Shown here in pieces: positions 1 to 6,634 of a stretch of DNA of 7,196 nucleotides; position 1 is the stretch's first letter, and every line of letters begins with the position of its first letter. This stretch comes from an uncultured Roseburia sp. (lineage in GTDB: Bacteria; Bacillota; Clostridia; Lachnospirales; Lachnospiraceae): positions 1 to 7,196 of the forward strand of contig CAMGET010000062.1 in NCBI GenBank assembly GCA_946055175.1, in the 5' to 3' direction. The position numbers and the translations under genes were made by a program. The notes below the pieces were generated by a model. That model ran no database searches, had not been told where the DNA came from, and was given only the letters and a program-made list of their open reading frames with translations.

Positions 1-18
1 GTACAGAAAGGAAAAAGC

Positions 19-1425
19 ATGGGCGGATTTTTTGGCGTAGCATCGCAGAATGATTGTGTTTTTGATTTGTTTTTCGGAGTGGATTACCATTCTCATCTGG
101 GAACCAGAAGAGGAGGAATGGCAGTATTGGGAGAGGATGGCTTTAACCGTTCCATTCATAACATTGAGAATTCTCCATTCCGTACAAAATTTGACAAAGA
201 TATGCAGGAAATGAAGGGAAACTTTGGAATCGGTTGTATTTCCGATTACGAACCGCAGCCACTCATTGTGCGTTCTCATCATGGTACCTATGCAATTACG
301 ACTGTTTCAAAAATAAATAATACAGATGCGTTAATTCAGCAGCTTTTTGACACCGGACATGCACATTTCCTCGAAATGAGTGGCGGTGAAATTAACGCAA
401 CCGAATTAGTGGCAGCTTTAATCAATCAGAAGGAAAATCTGATTGAGGGTATTCAGTACGCGATGGATATGATAGACGGTTCTCTGTCAATTTTGTTGAT
501 GAACAAAGCAGGCATTTATGCAGCAAGAGATAAATACGGCAGAACACCGATTGTCATTGGTAAAAAAGAAGATGCCTTCTGTGCTTCTTTTGAAAATTAT
601 GCCTACAAAAACCTTGGTTATACTGATTATAAGGAACTGGGACCGGGTGAAATCGTAGTCATCAACGACAGAGTATGTCATACTTTAATGAATCCGGGAA
701 AAGAGATGAAGATTTGCACGTTCCTCTGGGTTTACTATGGTTATCCGGCCAGCGCATATGAGGGCTTAAGTGTGGAACAGATGCGCTACAACTGTGGTGC
801 CAAAATGGCGCAGCGTGACGATGCTAAGCCGGACATTGTAGCAGGTGTTCCGGACTCCGGTATCGCAGCAGCAGTAGGGTATGCAAATGAATCAGGAGTT
901 CCTTTCTCCAGACCATTTATCAAATATACGCCGACTTGGCCACGTTCCTTTATGCCGACCATGCAGAGCCAGCGTAATTTAATTGCAAAAATGAAAATGC
1001 TTGCGGTGGATGAATTAATCAAGGACAAGAGCATTTTGTTAATTGATGATTCCATTGTGCGAGGAACACAGCTTGGGGAGACAACCGAATACTTGTACCA
1101 GAGAGGTGCAAAAGAGGTGCATATCCGCCCGGCTTGTCCTCCAATTATGTTCGGTTGTAAGTATTTGAATTTCTCTCGTTCTTCTTCCGAAATGGATTTG
1201 ATTACACGCCGTGTGATTGAGCGTTTAGAAGGCGGTCCGGTTTCAAGAGAAGTGTTGGAAGAATATGCAAATCCTGAGACAGAGCGTTATGCAGCAATGG
1301 TAGAAGAAATCCGTAAGGATTTAAATTTCACATCCTTGCAGTATTGCAGACTGGATGATATGTTAGAGGCGACAGGGCTTGAGAAATGTAAGCTTTGTAC
1401 CTATTGTTGGGACGGAAAAGAATAA
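19..1425 (+). CDS. purF: PurF-family amidophosphoribosyltransferase with degenerate glutaminase site
   Basis: This protein has 468 residues. PurF makes 5-phosphoribosylamine from PRPP and glutamine, the first step of purine synthesis, in the cytoplasm. The C-terminal phosphoribosyltransferase half is clear: PDSG at 278-281, an R-x-F flexible-loop stretch near 309-311, and the PRPP motif IDDSIVRGT at 342-350. Cysteines 233, 380, 460 and 463 align with the four Fe-S ligands of B. subtilis PurF. The N-terminal half still has the Ntn fold pattern (RRGG near 30, QPLIVRS near 80), but the protein starts MGGFFG where PurF normally exposes Cys1 (CGVFG). The HVRY and HNGN motifs and the glutamine-binding Asp (here Ala127) are also not recognisable. 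I recall similar MGGFFG proteins annotated as PurF in anaerobic Firmicutes and Bacteroidetes. The start is set by AGGA six bases upstream. A terminator follows at once, so the gene is not joined to the next operon. Family assignment is firm; glutamine-dependent activity is doubtful, and the symbol denotes the family only. Confidence 0.9.
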   Translation: MGGFFGVASQNDCVFDLFFGVDYHSHLGTRRGGMAVLGEDGFNRSIHNIENSPFRTKFDKDMQEMKGNFGIGCISDYEPQPLIVRSHHGTYAITTVSKINNTDALIQQLFDTGHAHFLEMSGGEINATELVAALINQKENLIEGIQYAMDMIDGSLSILLMNKAGIYAARDKYGRTPIVIGKKEDAFCASFENYAYKNLGYTDYKELGPGEIVVINDRVCHTLMNPGKEMKICTFLWVYYGYPASAYEGLSVEQMRYNCGAKMAQRDDAKPDIVAGVPDSGIAAAVGYANESGVPFSRPFIKYTPTWPRSFMPTMQSQRNLIAKMKMLAVDELIKDKSILLIDDSIVRGTQLGETTEYLYQRGAKEVHIRPACPPIMFGCKYLNFSRSSSEMDLITRRVIERLEGGPVSREVLEEYANPETERYAAMVEEIRKDLNFTSLQYCRLDDMLEATGLEKCKLCTYCWDGKE

Positions 1426-1436
1426 AAAAGAGGCTT

Positions 1437-1476
1437 AGAGGTATTTAGAAAAAATTCTAAATACCTCTTGTTTTTT
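1437..1476 (+). terminator. Rho-independent terminator of the purF-like gene
   Basis: A perfect 14-bp stem (1437-1450 with 1455-1468) closes an AAAA loop and is followed by TG and six T residues, starting 11 bases after the stop codon. On the opposite strand an A-run at 1424-1429 would give a T-tract, so it may work weakly in both directions. The inner arms TATTTAGAA/TTCTAAATA recur exactly in the palindrome at 1498-1519 (see operator entries). Confidence 0.93.
1442..1463. promoter_or_regulatory. Candidate distal operator inside the terminator stem
   Basis: The 22-bp palindrome TATTTAGAA-AAAA-TTCTAAATA has the same two 9-bp arms as the palindrome next to the ArsR-type gene, centred 56 bp upstream of it. 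ArsR-family dimers typically bind AT-rich inverted repeats of about this size. A second function as repressor site is inferred from the arm identity only; the hairpin alone fully explains its role as a terminator. Confidence 0.4.
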
Positions 1477-1503
1477 GTGAAAAGAAGTGGTACGTTGTAT
1501 TTA
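1475..1503 (+). promoter_or_regulatory. Weak candidate promoter for the SdpR-like operon
   Basis: TTGTGA at 1475-1480 and TATTTA at 1498-1503 are 17 bp apart, matching the sigma-A consensus at 4/6 and 3/6 positions. An alternative pair is TTGTAT (1495-1500) with TAGAGT (1518-1523). Either choice overlaps the palindrome at 1498-1519, as expected for a repressed promoter. The boxes are poor and the exact position is uncertain. Confidence 0.28.
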
Positions 1504-1519
1504 GAAATTTTTCTAAATA
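1498..1519. promoter_or_regulatory. Candidate ArsR-type operator upstream of the SdpR-like gene
   Basis: A palindrome with arms TATTTAGAA and TTCTAAATA around ATTT (10 paired positions if the central A-T is counted) ends 28 bases before the regulator start. It is not followed by a T-tract, so it is not a terminator. Size, AT-richness and position fit the operators of ArsR/SmtB-family repressors, and autoregulation by the adjacent gene is the likely role. Confidence 0.65.
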
Positions 1520-1547
1520 GAGTCAATAGAAAAGAAAGGCGTGTCTA

Positions 1548-1823
1548 ATGGGATTTGCAGAGACATTCAAAGCATTATCGGATCCCGTCCGGCGGGAAAT
1601 CTTAGAAATGCTGAAAAAGAACCGGTTGTCAGCCGGAGAGATTGCCAGTCAGTTTGACATGACGGGTGCGACGATTTCCTATCACTTAAGCATCTTAAAA
1701 AAAGCAGAACTGGTAAAGGAAACAAAGCAAAAGAATTATATTTATTATGAGCTGAATACTTCCGTGGTAGAGGAAGTGCTGCTTTGGTTATCTGAATTGA
1801 AAGAGAGGGATTACGATGCTTAG
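1548..1823 (+). CDS. ArsR-family winged-helix autorepressor, SdpR-like
   Basis: This 91-residue winged-helix regulator is probably the repressor of its own operon. The N-terminal 'FKALSDPVRREILEML' segment (7-22), the helix-turn-helix at about 28-53 with recognition helix around ATISYHLSILKKA, and a wing at 59-69 (TKQKNYIYYEL) follow the ArsR pattern and closely resemble B. subtilis SdpR. The protein has no cysteine and lacks the ELCVC metal site, so it should not be a thiol-based metal sensor. SdpR is instead controlled by sequestration to the membrane protein SdpI, and an SdpI-like gene lies three genes downstream. Its stop overlaps the ABC ATPase start by 8 nt. The start follows a modest AAAGG at 1535-1539. 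A palindrome at 1498-1519 is the likely operator. Another peptide- or membrane-responsive ArsR repressor remains possible. Confidence 0.88.
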   Translation: MGFAETFKALSDPVRREILEMLKKNRLSAGEIASQFDMTGATISYHLSILKKAELVKETKQKNYIYYELNTSVVEEVLLWLSELKERDYDA

Positions 1824-2541
1824 AATCACGAATTTAACAAAACATTATAAGGGAAGCAACAAGGGTGTTACAGACATCAGTCTTGCAATTGAACCGGGTG
1901 ATATTTATGCGTTTATCGGGCATAACGGTGCCGGTAAAACAACTACATTAAAGTGTGTGGCAGGAATCCATGGCTTCGATAAAGGAGAGATCCTAATTAA
2001 TGGGACCTCGATAAAGGAGAATCCAATGCTTTGCAAGCAGCAGTTTGCTTATATTCCGGACAATCCGGATCTGTATGAGTACTTAACCGGTATTCAGTAT
2101 TTGAATTTTGTTGCAGATATTTTTGAAGTGCCCGCAAAAGAGCGGGAGATGCGCATTGAAAAATATGCCAATGCATTTGAGATTACCGCATCTTTGGGAG
2201 ACTTGATTTCTTCTTATTCACATGGTATGAAGCAAAAACTGGCGATTATTTCTGCATTGATTCATGCACCGAAGTTATTGATTTTGGATGAGCCATTTGT
2301 GGGTCTGGACCCCAAAGCAGCGGTTGTGTTAAAAGAGATGATGCATGAAATTTGTGCAGGCGGCGGAGCGATTTTCTTCTCTACCCATGTACTGGATGTG
2401 GCTGAAAAATTATGTAATAAAGTAGCAATCATCAAAGATGGTGTATTAATTGCATCCGGTAACATGGATGAAATTGTAAAACAGGGAGAATCTTTGGAAT
2501 CCATCTTTATGGAGGTGGCTTGTGATGATAAGACAAATTAA
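1816..2541 (+). CDS. ABC transporter ATP-binding protein
   Basis: This 241-residue nucleotide-binding subunit should power the permease encoded next. It has Walker A GHNGAGKT (35-42), signature YSHGMKQKL (134-142, a variant of LSGGQ), Walker B LLILDEP (154-160), D-loop GLDP (163-166) and the switch histidine His191. The Q-loop region reads YIPDNPDLYEYLT (79-91), with Asp/Asn where many ATPases have Gln; a similar Y-x-P-E/D pattern occurs in EcsA-like exporters. It overlaps the regulator gene by 8 nt and the permease gene by 17-20 nt, so the three are probably translationally coupled. The start has GAGAGGG just upstream. Family and pairing are clear. Substrate is unknown; an exported peptide or lipid-linked compound is an inference from the SdpR/SdpI context. 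Confidence 0.93.
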   Translation: MLRITNLTKHYKGSNKGVTDISLAIEPGDIYAFIGHNGAGKTTTLKCVAGIHGFDKGEILINGTSIKENPMLCKQQFAYIPDNPDLYEYLTGIQYLNFVADIFEVPAKEREMRIEKYANAFEITASLGDLISSYSHGMKQKLAIISALIHAPKLLILDEPFVGLDPKAAVVLKEMMHEICAGGGAIFFSTHVLDVAEKLCNKVAIIKDGVLIASGNMDEIVKQGESLESIFMEVACDDKTN

Positions 2542-4114
2542 ATATTTATCGGAGCTTCAATTAAAAAATCTCTATGGACTGAATGTTTTTAAACATACAA
2601 AGGATAAAAAAGTGAAGCAGAGAACAATAGGATTGGGGTTTGCCATGCTACTCGTTGTGCTTATGATGGTTGCATATATAGGAATGGCAGCGTACGGCTA
2701 CATCATGATAGGAATGGCAGAGGTATTGCCTGCATATCTGATTATGCTGTCCAGTTTAGTGATTTTGTTTTTTACTGTTTTTAAAGCTGGAAGTGTGATT
2801 TTCCAACGGAATGCCTATGACATTTTGTGTTCCCTTCCGGTAAGCCAGACTGCAATTGTTGTTAGCCGTTTTATCCGCATGTATGTGGAAAATCTTTTGC
2901 TTACCGTAATCGTTATGCTACCGGGAATCGTGGTGTATGGTGGTATGGTAAAACCGAGGATTTCCTTTTATCTGATTGGATGTGTAGTGACGATATTTAT
3001 TCCACTGATTCCAATCACCATAGCGACCTTTTTGGGCGCGCTCGTTACTGCAATTGCCTCACGGATGAAGCATAAGAGTCTGGTAAGTGCAACGCTTATG
3101 ATTCTTTTAGTAGTGGGCATTATGCTGGGAACTTCGAGTCTGTCAACGATGGAAGACCAGTTTAACATTGATATGCTGCAAAATCTTTCCAAAGTGCTAC
3201 TTGCAGTAATCGCGAAAATTTATCCGCCGGCAATCTGGTTTGGTACAGCCATGGTAAGTGGAGACTTTTTCATGTGTTTGGCCGCTGTCGCGGGGGGGAT
3301 TGCCGTATTTATAGTAACGATTGCGCTGGTTTCCGCTAAATTCCATGCGATTTGCCGCAGCTTATACAGCACGACAGCAAAACATAATTACCGGATGGAG
3401 CATTTGAAAAAGACGTCGGTTTTGGGAGCCTTGTATCAGAGGGAATTAAAACGATACTTTGCTTCCAGTGTTTATGTGACCAATACAATTGTTGGACCAA
3501 TTTCGTCGGTAATCTTTTCCGGAGTTGTTTTTGGAATGGGTTTGGATACATTACAGACTAAGATGGAACTTCCAATCGACATAGAAGGAGCAGTGCCGTT
3601 CCTGCTGTCAGTCATTTTTTGCGTCATGACAACTACCTGTACCTCCGTCTCTATGGAAGGAAAAGAATGGTGGATTGTAAAAAGCCTTCCGGTGAGAACA
3701 AAAGAGCTCTTAGACAGCAAGCTGCTTTTGGGACTAAGTCTTGCGGCACCATTTTATGTGGTATCCGAAATCCTGTTGATTTTGGCATTGAAGCCAAACT
3801 TTATAGAGCTGATGTGGCTCATTATTGTCCCTGCCATTTGTATCTTGTTTAGTAATGTGTTTGGTATTACAATAAATCTGAAAATGCCGGTGTTTAACTG
3901 GGAAAACGAGGTTACGGTTGTGAAGCAGAGTGCGTCAGCGATGGTAGGGGGACTTGGCGGCTGTCTGATGGTTTTAATCTGCATGTTTTTGGTAATGTTT
4001 GTACCTGCAATAGATACAAACGTGATAAAGCTTGTCATTTGTCTGATTCTGGCAGTAGTGACCGCTTGTTTATACCGGAAAAATAATACCGTGAATTTGC
4101 AGGAACTGGGATGA
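2525..4114 (+). CDS. Large ABC-2-like permease subunit
   Basis: A membrane protein of about 529 residues with roughly a dozen hydrophobic segments, arranged as two related halves of about six, so it probably forms the membrane channel with the ATPase before it. Counted from the GTG at 2522, hydrophobic spans include about 37-60, 68-88, 120-142, 148-180, 187-204, 249-271, 318-340, 358-376, 398-423, 428-452, 472-496 and 500-517. The stretch EGKEWWIVKSLPV (379-391) matches a motif I know from uncharacterised 500-560 residue Firmicute ABC permeases, and the first half has a parallel AYDILCSLPVS (98-108). GTG at 2522 and ATG at 2525 are both in frame; I chose ATG because GGAGGTG at 2511-2517 is better spaced for it. 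A run of seven G occurs at 3292-3298. No substrate can be read from the sequence. Confidence 0.88.
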   Translation: MIRQIKYLSELQLKNLYGLNVFKHTKDKKVKQRTIGLGFAMLLVVLMMVAYIGMAAYGYIMIGMAEVLPAYLIMLSSLVILFFTVFKAGSVIFQRNAYDILCSLPVSQTAIVVSRFIRMYVENLLLTVIVMLPGIVVYGGMVKPRISFYLIGCVVTIFIPLIPITIATFLGALVTAIASRMKHKSLVSATLMILLVVGIMLGTSSLSTMEDQFNIDMLQNLSKVLLAVIAKIYPPAIWFGTAMVSGDFFMCLAAVAGGIAVFIVTIALVSAKFHAICRSLYSTTAKHNYRMEHLKKTSVLGALYQRELKRYFASSVYVTNTIVGPISSVIFSGVVFGMGLDTLQTKMELPIDIEGAVPFLLSVIFCVMTTTCTSVSMEGKEWWIVKSLPVRTKELLDSKLLLGLSLAAPFYVVSEILLILALKPNFIELMWLIIVPAICILFSNVFGITINLKMPVFNWENEVTVVKQSASAMVGGLGGCLMVLICMFLVMFVPAIDTNVIKLVICLILAVVTACLYRKNNTVNLQELG

Positions 4115-4123
4115 GGAGAGAAT

Positions 4124-4771
4124 ATGAAAAAGTATAGAGGAACGCTGATTTTAACGAGCATCATTATTTTACTGCCGGTTCTAGTCGGGGTCATGCTATG
4201 GGACCGGCTGCCGGAACAGATCGCAACACATTTTGGTATGGATGGAACTCCAAATGACTGGACTTCCAAAGGATTTACGGTCTTTGGGATTCCTGCGATA
4301 TTGCTTGGAATGCATTTGCTATGTTGCTTCTTCTTGTTTGTGGATCCCAAAAGACAGAACATGAGTGAAAAGCTAAAGAACCTCGTTTTTTGGATTTTTC
4401 CGGTTGCTTCCATCATGGTATTAATCAGCTGCTATGGCTATGAGCTGGGATATGAATTGAATATCGGTTTGCTTTCCGGTATCTTTGCAGGAACGCTATT
4501 TTTGATAATTGGCAATTATCTTCCAAAGTGCAAACAAAATTATACGATGGGAATCCGACTTCCATGGACGTTGGACGATGAGGAGAACTGGAACCATACC
4601 CACCGTCTTGCCGGATTTATCTGGGTGCTTTGCGGGTTTATCATGCTGGTAAATATTTTTATAGGAATCGAATGGCTGATTTTTGGACTGTTGGCAGTTA
4701 TGGTATTGGTACCGACGGTTTATTCGTATCTTTATTATAAAAAACATGGGAAAAAGTTGGAGGAAAATTAA
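4124..4771 (+). CDS. SdpI-like membrane immunity/signalling protein (DUF1648)
   Basis: A 215-residue protein with about six membrane segments (8-27, 51-72, 86-104, 114-130, 162-180, 183-205), the size and topology of B. subtilis SdpI. The DUF1648 part is LPEQIATHFGMDGTPNDW (29-46). The SdpI-type second part holds GNYLPKCKQNYTMGIR (130-145), then PWTLDDEENWNHTHRLAG. In the known system SdpI gives immunity to the SDP killing peptide and, when toxin is present, captures the repressor SdpR at the membrane to switch on the operon. Finding it in the same operon as an SdpR-like repressor supports a parallel role here, but the toxin or signal is not encoded in the window. It starts 9 nt after the permease stop, with GAGGAG at 4113-4118 as ribosome site. 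Family assignment is firm; the signalling role is inferred. Confidence 0.88.
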   Translation: MKKYRGTLILTSIIILLPVLVGVMLWDRLPEQIATHFGMDGTPNDWTSKGFTVFGIPAILLGMHLLCCFFLFVDPKRQNMSEKLKNLVFWIFPVASIMVLISCYGYELGYELNIGLLSGIFAGTLFLIIGNYLPKCKQNYTMGIRLPWTLDDEENWNHTHRLAGFIWVLCGFIMLVNIFIGIEWLIFGLLAVMVLVPTVYSYLYYKKHGKKLEEN

Positions 4772-4774
4772 GCG

Positions 4775-5647
4775 ATGGAATTAGGAACAGTTAGTGGCAG
4801 CAGTATTGCGGCAATGTGTGTAACCTTAGTGATTGCATTGGTGTTACCGGTTGTGATACTGATTGTGTATGCGGTAAAGAATCAGAAACAGGGAGTTGTG
4901 GGAGCATGGTTTTTAGGTGCAGCCGGATTCTTTGTAATGCAGATGGTTATTAGAACTCCGATTTTATCGGTGCTTGGCATGTCGGAAGGTTTTGTGGCAT
5001 TTGCGCAGAACCATTATTTGATATATGCGATTACACTGGCCTTTACTGCCGGATTATTTGAAGTGGTTGGCAGATATGTAGTAGCTAAGATTTTAAGTAA
5101 AAACCTCACCTTTAAAAAGGGTTTTGCAGCAGGACTCGGACATGGCGGCATCGAAGCCATGATACTGATTGGAATCAGCTACATCAGCAATCTTATCTAT
5201 GTGGGAATGATTAATAGCGGCGCGATTAATGCGGTAATTGCACAGACAGAGAGCATGGGTGTGGATGCAACTCCTGTTTACACCTTGGTAGATACATTGG
5301 TGAATACACCGGCTTCTATGTTTTTACTGGCAGGCTATGAAAGAGTTTTAACGATGCTTGGTCAGGCAGCAATGTCTCTGTTGGTATGCTATTTTGTGTG
5401 GAAAAAACAGGATATCAAGGGAATCGGTATCTGTCTGCTGCTGCATACCCTGCTTGATGGGGTATCCGCAGTTGTTAGTGGAATGAGCACTCCATATCTG
5501 GGCGCTGTCGTATCACAGAATGTAAGCTATGTGATAATTTATGTGTTCTTAACCCTGATGGCAGTTTTATCTGTTTACATTATCATCAAAATCAAGAAGG
5601 CATGGAGGTCGGAAATGGTAGAAGGAAAGGAAGCAGCAGAGGTATAG
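4775..5647 (+). CDS. YhfC-family intramembrane metalloprotease (CPBP superfamily)
   Basis: A 290-residue polytopic membrane protein with about eight hydrophobic segments. Conserved polar residues sit inside membrane segments: LFEVVGRY (E96, R100), GLGHGGIEA (H123, E127), LAGYERV (E189, R190) and LLHTLLDG (H224, D228). This pattern matches the YhfC/DUF2324 family, placed with type II CAAX/CPBP proteases, whose motifs E-x-x-x-R, H and H-x-x-x-N/D form the metal or catalytic site. The enzyme would cleave or process a membrane-embedded substrate; none is known for this family as far as I am aware. The gene starts 3 nt after the SdpI-like gene, with GGAGG at 4759-4763. CPBP proteins often travel with bacteriocin or immunity genes, consistent with this neighbourhood. 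Family call is good; proteolytic activity is unproven. Confidence 0.82.
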   Translation: MELGTVSGSSIAAMCVTLVIALVLPVVILIVYAVKNQKQGVVGAWFLGAAGFFVMQMVIRTPILSVLGMSEGFVAFAQNHYLIYAITLAFTAGLFEVVGRYVVAKILSKNLTFKKGFAAGLGHGGIEAMILIGISYISNLIYVGMINSGAINAVIAQTESMGVDATPVYTLVDTLVNTPASMFLLAGYERVLTMLGQAAMSLLVCYFVWKKQDIKGIGICLLLHTLLDGVSAVVSGMSTPYLGAVVSQNVSYVIIYVFLTLMAVLSVYIIIKIKKAWRSEMVEGKEAAEV

Positions 5648-5650
5648 AAA

Positions 5651-6154
5651 ATGCATTTTGAATATTGCCCACATTGTGGGACGAAAGCAGTATTAAAAGA
5701 AATCGGCGACGAAGGATGTATTCCGTATTGCGGGGCCTGTAAGGTCCCGCTATGGGATATGTTTACCACCAGCATTATCTGTGCGGTAGTAAATGAGCAA
5801 AAGGAAGTGGCTCTGCTTCGGCAGGACTATGTATCCACGAGTAGTTTTGTCTGTGTGGCGGGTATTATGAAGCAGGGAGAGTCTGCAGAAGAAGCGGTTA
5901 CACGTGAAGTGAAGGAGGAGCTTGGGTTAACAGTAGAACAGCTTTCCTTTGTGCACAGCTATTCTTATGAGAAAAAAGAAATGCTGATGCTTGGTTTTAA
6001 AGCAGAGGTGAAAAAAGCAGATTTTACGTTATCCGGCGAGGTGAATGCAGCAGAGTGGGTAGCGTATGAAGATGCACTTAGCCGCCTGCGGGAAGGAAGT
6101 ATTGCGTGGCAGTTGGTGAAAACTGTGATTGAGGAAGCTGGGAGAGTGCGATGA
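5651..6154 (+). CDS. Nudix hydrolase with N-terminal zinc ribbon, NudC-like
   Basis: A 167-residue cytoplasmic enzyme. The N-terminus has a zinc ribbon, Cys6-x2-Cys9 and Cys27-x2-Cys30. The Nudix box spans Gly71 to Leu93 and matches G-x5-E-x7-REVKEELGL completely, with catalytic glutamates 86, 89 and 90. Zinc ribbon plus Nudix is the layout of NudC (NAD(H) pyrophosphatase and RNA de-NADding enzyme), and MLMLGFKAEV (111-120) resembles the segment after the NudC motif. However, the diagnostic SQPWPFPxS is not present; SYSYEKKE stands in its place, and the protein lacks the usual long N-terminal domain. It should hydrolyse a nucleoside diphosphate-linked compound in a metal-dependent way, but NAD specificity is doubtful. 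It begins 3 nt after the protease gene and overlaps the next Nudix gene by 4 nt (ATGA). Confidence 0.88.
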   Translation: MHFEYCPHCGTKAVLKEIGDEGCIPYCGACKVPLWDMFTTSIICAVVNEQKEVALLRQDYVSTSSFVCVAGIMKQGESAEEAVTREVKEELGLTVEQLSFVHSYSYEKKEMLMLGFKAEVKKADFTLSGEVNAAEWVAYEDALSRLREGSIAWQLVKTVIEEAGRVR

Positions 6155-6609
6155 AAAATACGACGCTTTGCTACATTGAAAAAGAGGATCAATACCTGAT
6201 GCTGCATCGTGTAAAGAAGGAAAACGATGAAAACAAGGATAAATGGATTGGTGTCGGTGGGAAGATGGAAGCGGGTGAGAGCCCGGAGGAATGTCTGCTT
6301 CGAGAGGTAAAGGAAGAGACAGGACTCACTCTTACCGACTATCGTTACCGCGGTCTTGTAACCTTTGTTTCCAATGAATGGGGCACAGAGTATATGCATC
6401 TGTTTACGGCAACAGGTTTTGAAGGTACTTTAAAAACCTGTGACGAAGGGGATTTAGTCTGGGTTCCAAAAGCTGAAATCGAAGCATTAAACCTTTGGGA
6501 AGGAGATAAAGTCTTTTTCCGATTGCTGGAGGAAAGCAACGGATTCTTTTCTTTGAAGCTTAGGTATGAAGGGGATACTTTGGTGGGGACAAAGGTTTGG
6601 AAATACTAA
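6151..6609 (+). CDS. Nudix hydrolase, MutT/MTH1-like (8-oxo-dGTP diphosphatase type)
   Basis: A 152-residue cytoplasmic Nudix enzyme. The box runs from Gly37 to Leu59 (GKMEAGE, then REVKEETGL), with the preceding WIGVGGK typical of the MTH1-like group that cleans oxidised purine nucleotides such as 8-oxo-dGTP. Acidic residues after the box (EGDLVWVPKAEI at 99-110) and NLWEGDKVFF (114-123) are also seen in that group. Substrate preference cannot be settled from sequence; other modified NTPs are possible. The start codon overlaps the stop of the first Nudix gene (ATGA), so the two are probably coupled in translation. It is the last gene before the terminator at 6635-6676, so it is the distal gene of the SdpR-like operon. 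Confidence 0.88.
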   Translation: MKNTTLCYIEKEDQYLMLHRVKKENDENKDKWIGVGGKMEAGESPEECLLREVKEETGLTLTDYRYRGLVTFVSNEWGTEYMHLFTATGFEGTLKTCDEGDLVWVPKAEIEALNLWEGDKVFFRLLEESNGFFSLKLRYEGDTLVGTKVWKY

Positions 6610-6634
6610 AAAATAAATATTATCATTATCAATT

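Noticed and set aside
1498..1519. Second terminator or leader attenuator.
   Set aside because: No T-tract follows the stem; placement next to a weak promoter and the matched arms favour an operator.
1548..1823. Metal-responsive ArsR/SmtB sensor.
   Set aside because: The protein has no cysteine and no ELCVC motif, and its neighbours include SdpI rather than metal transporters or arsenate reductase.
3754..4416. Long open frame (220 codons) on the minus strand.
   Set aside because: It lies fully opposite the permease and SdpI-like genes, has no convincing ribosome site or recognisable domain, and follows from the composition of the coding strand.
6619..6631. ATTATCATTATC, two GATAAT-type hexamers resembling part of a Fur box.
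   Set aside because: It lies between the last gene's stop codon and its terminator with no promoter nearby, matches only part of the Fur pattern, and the surrounding DNA is AT-rich enough for chance.
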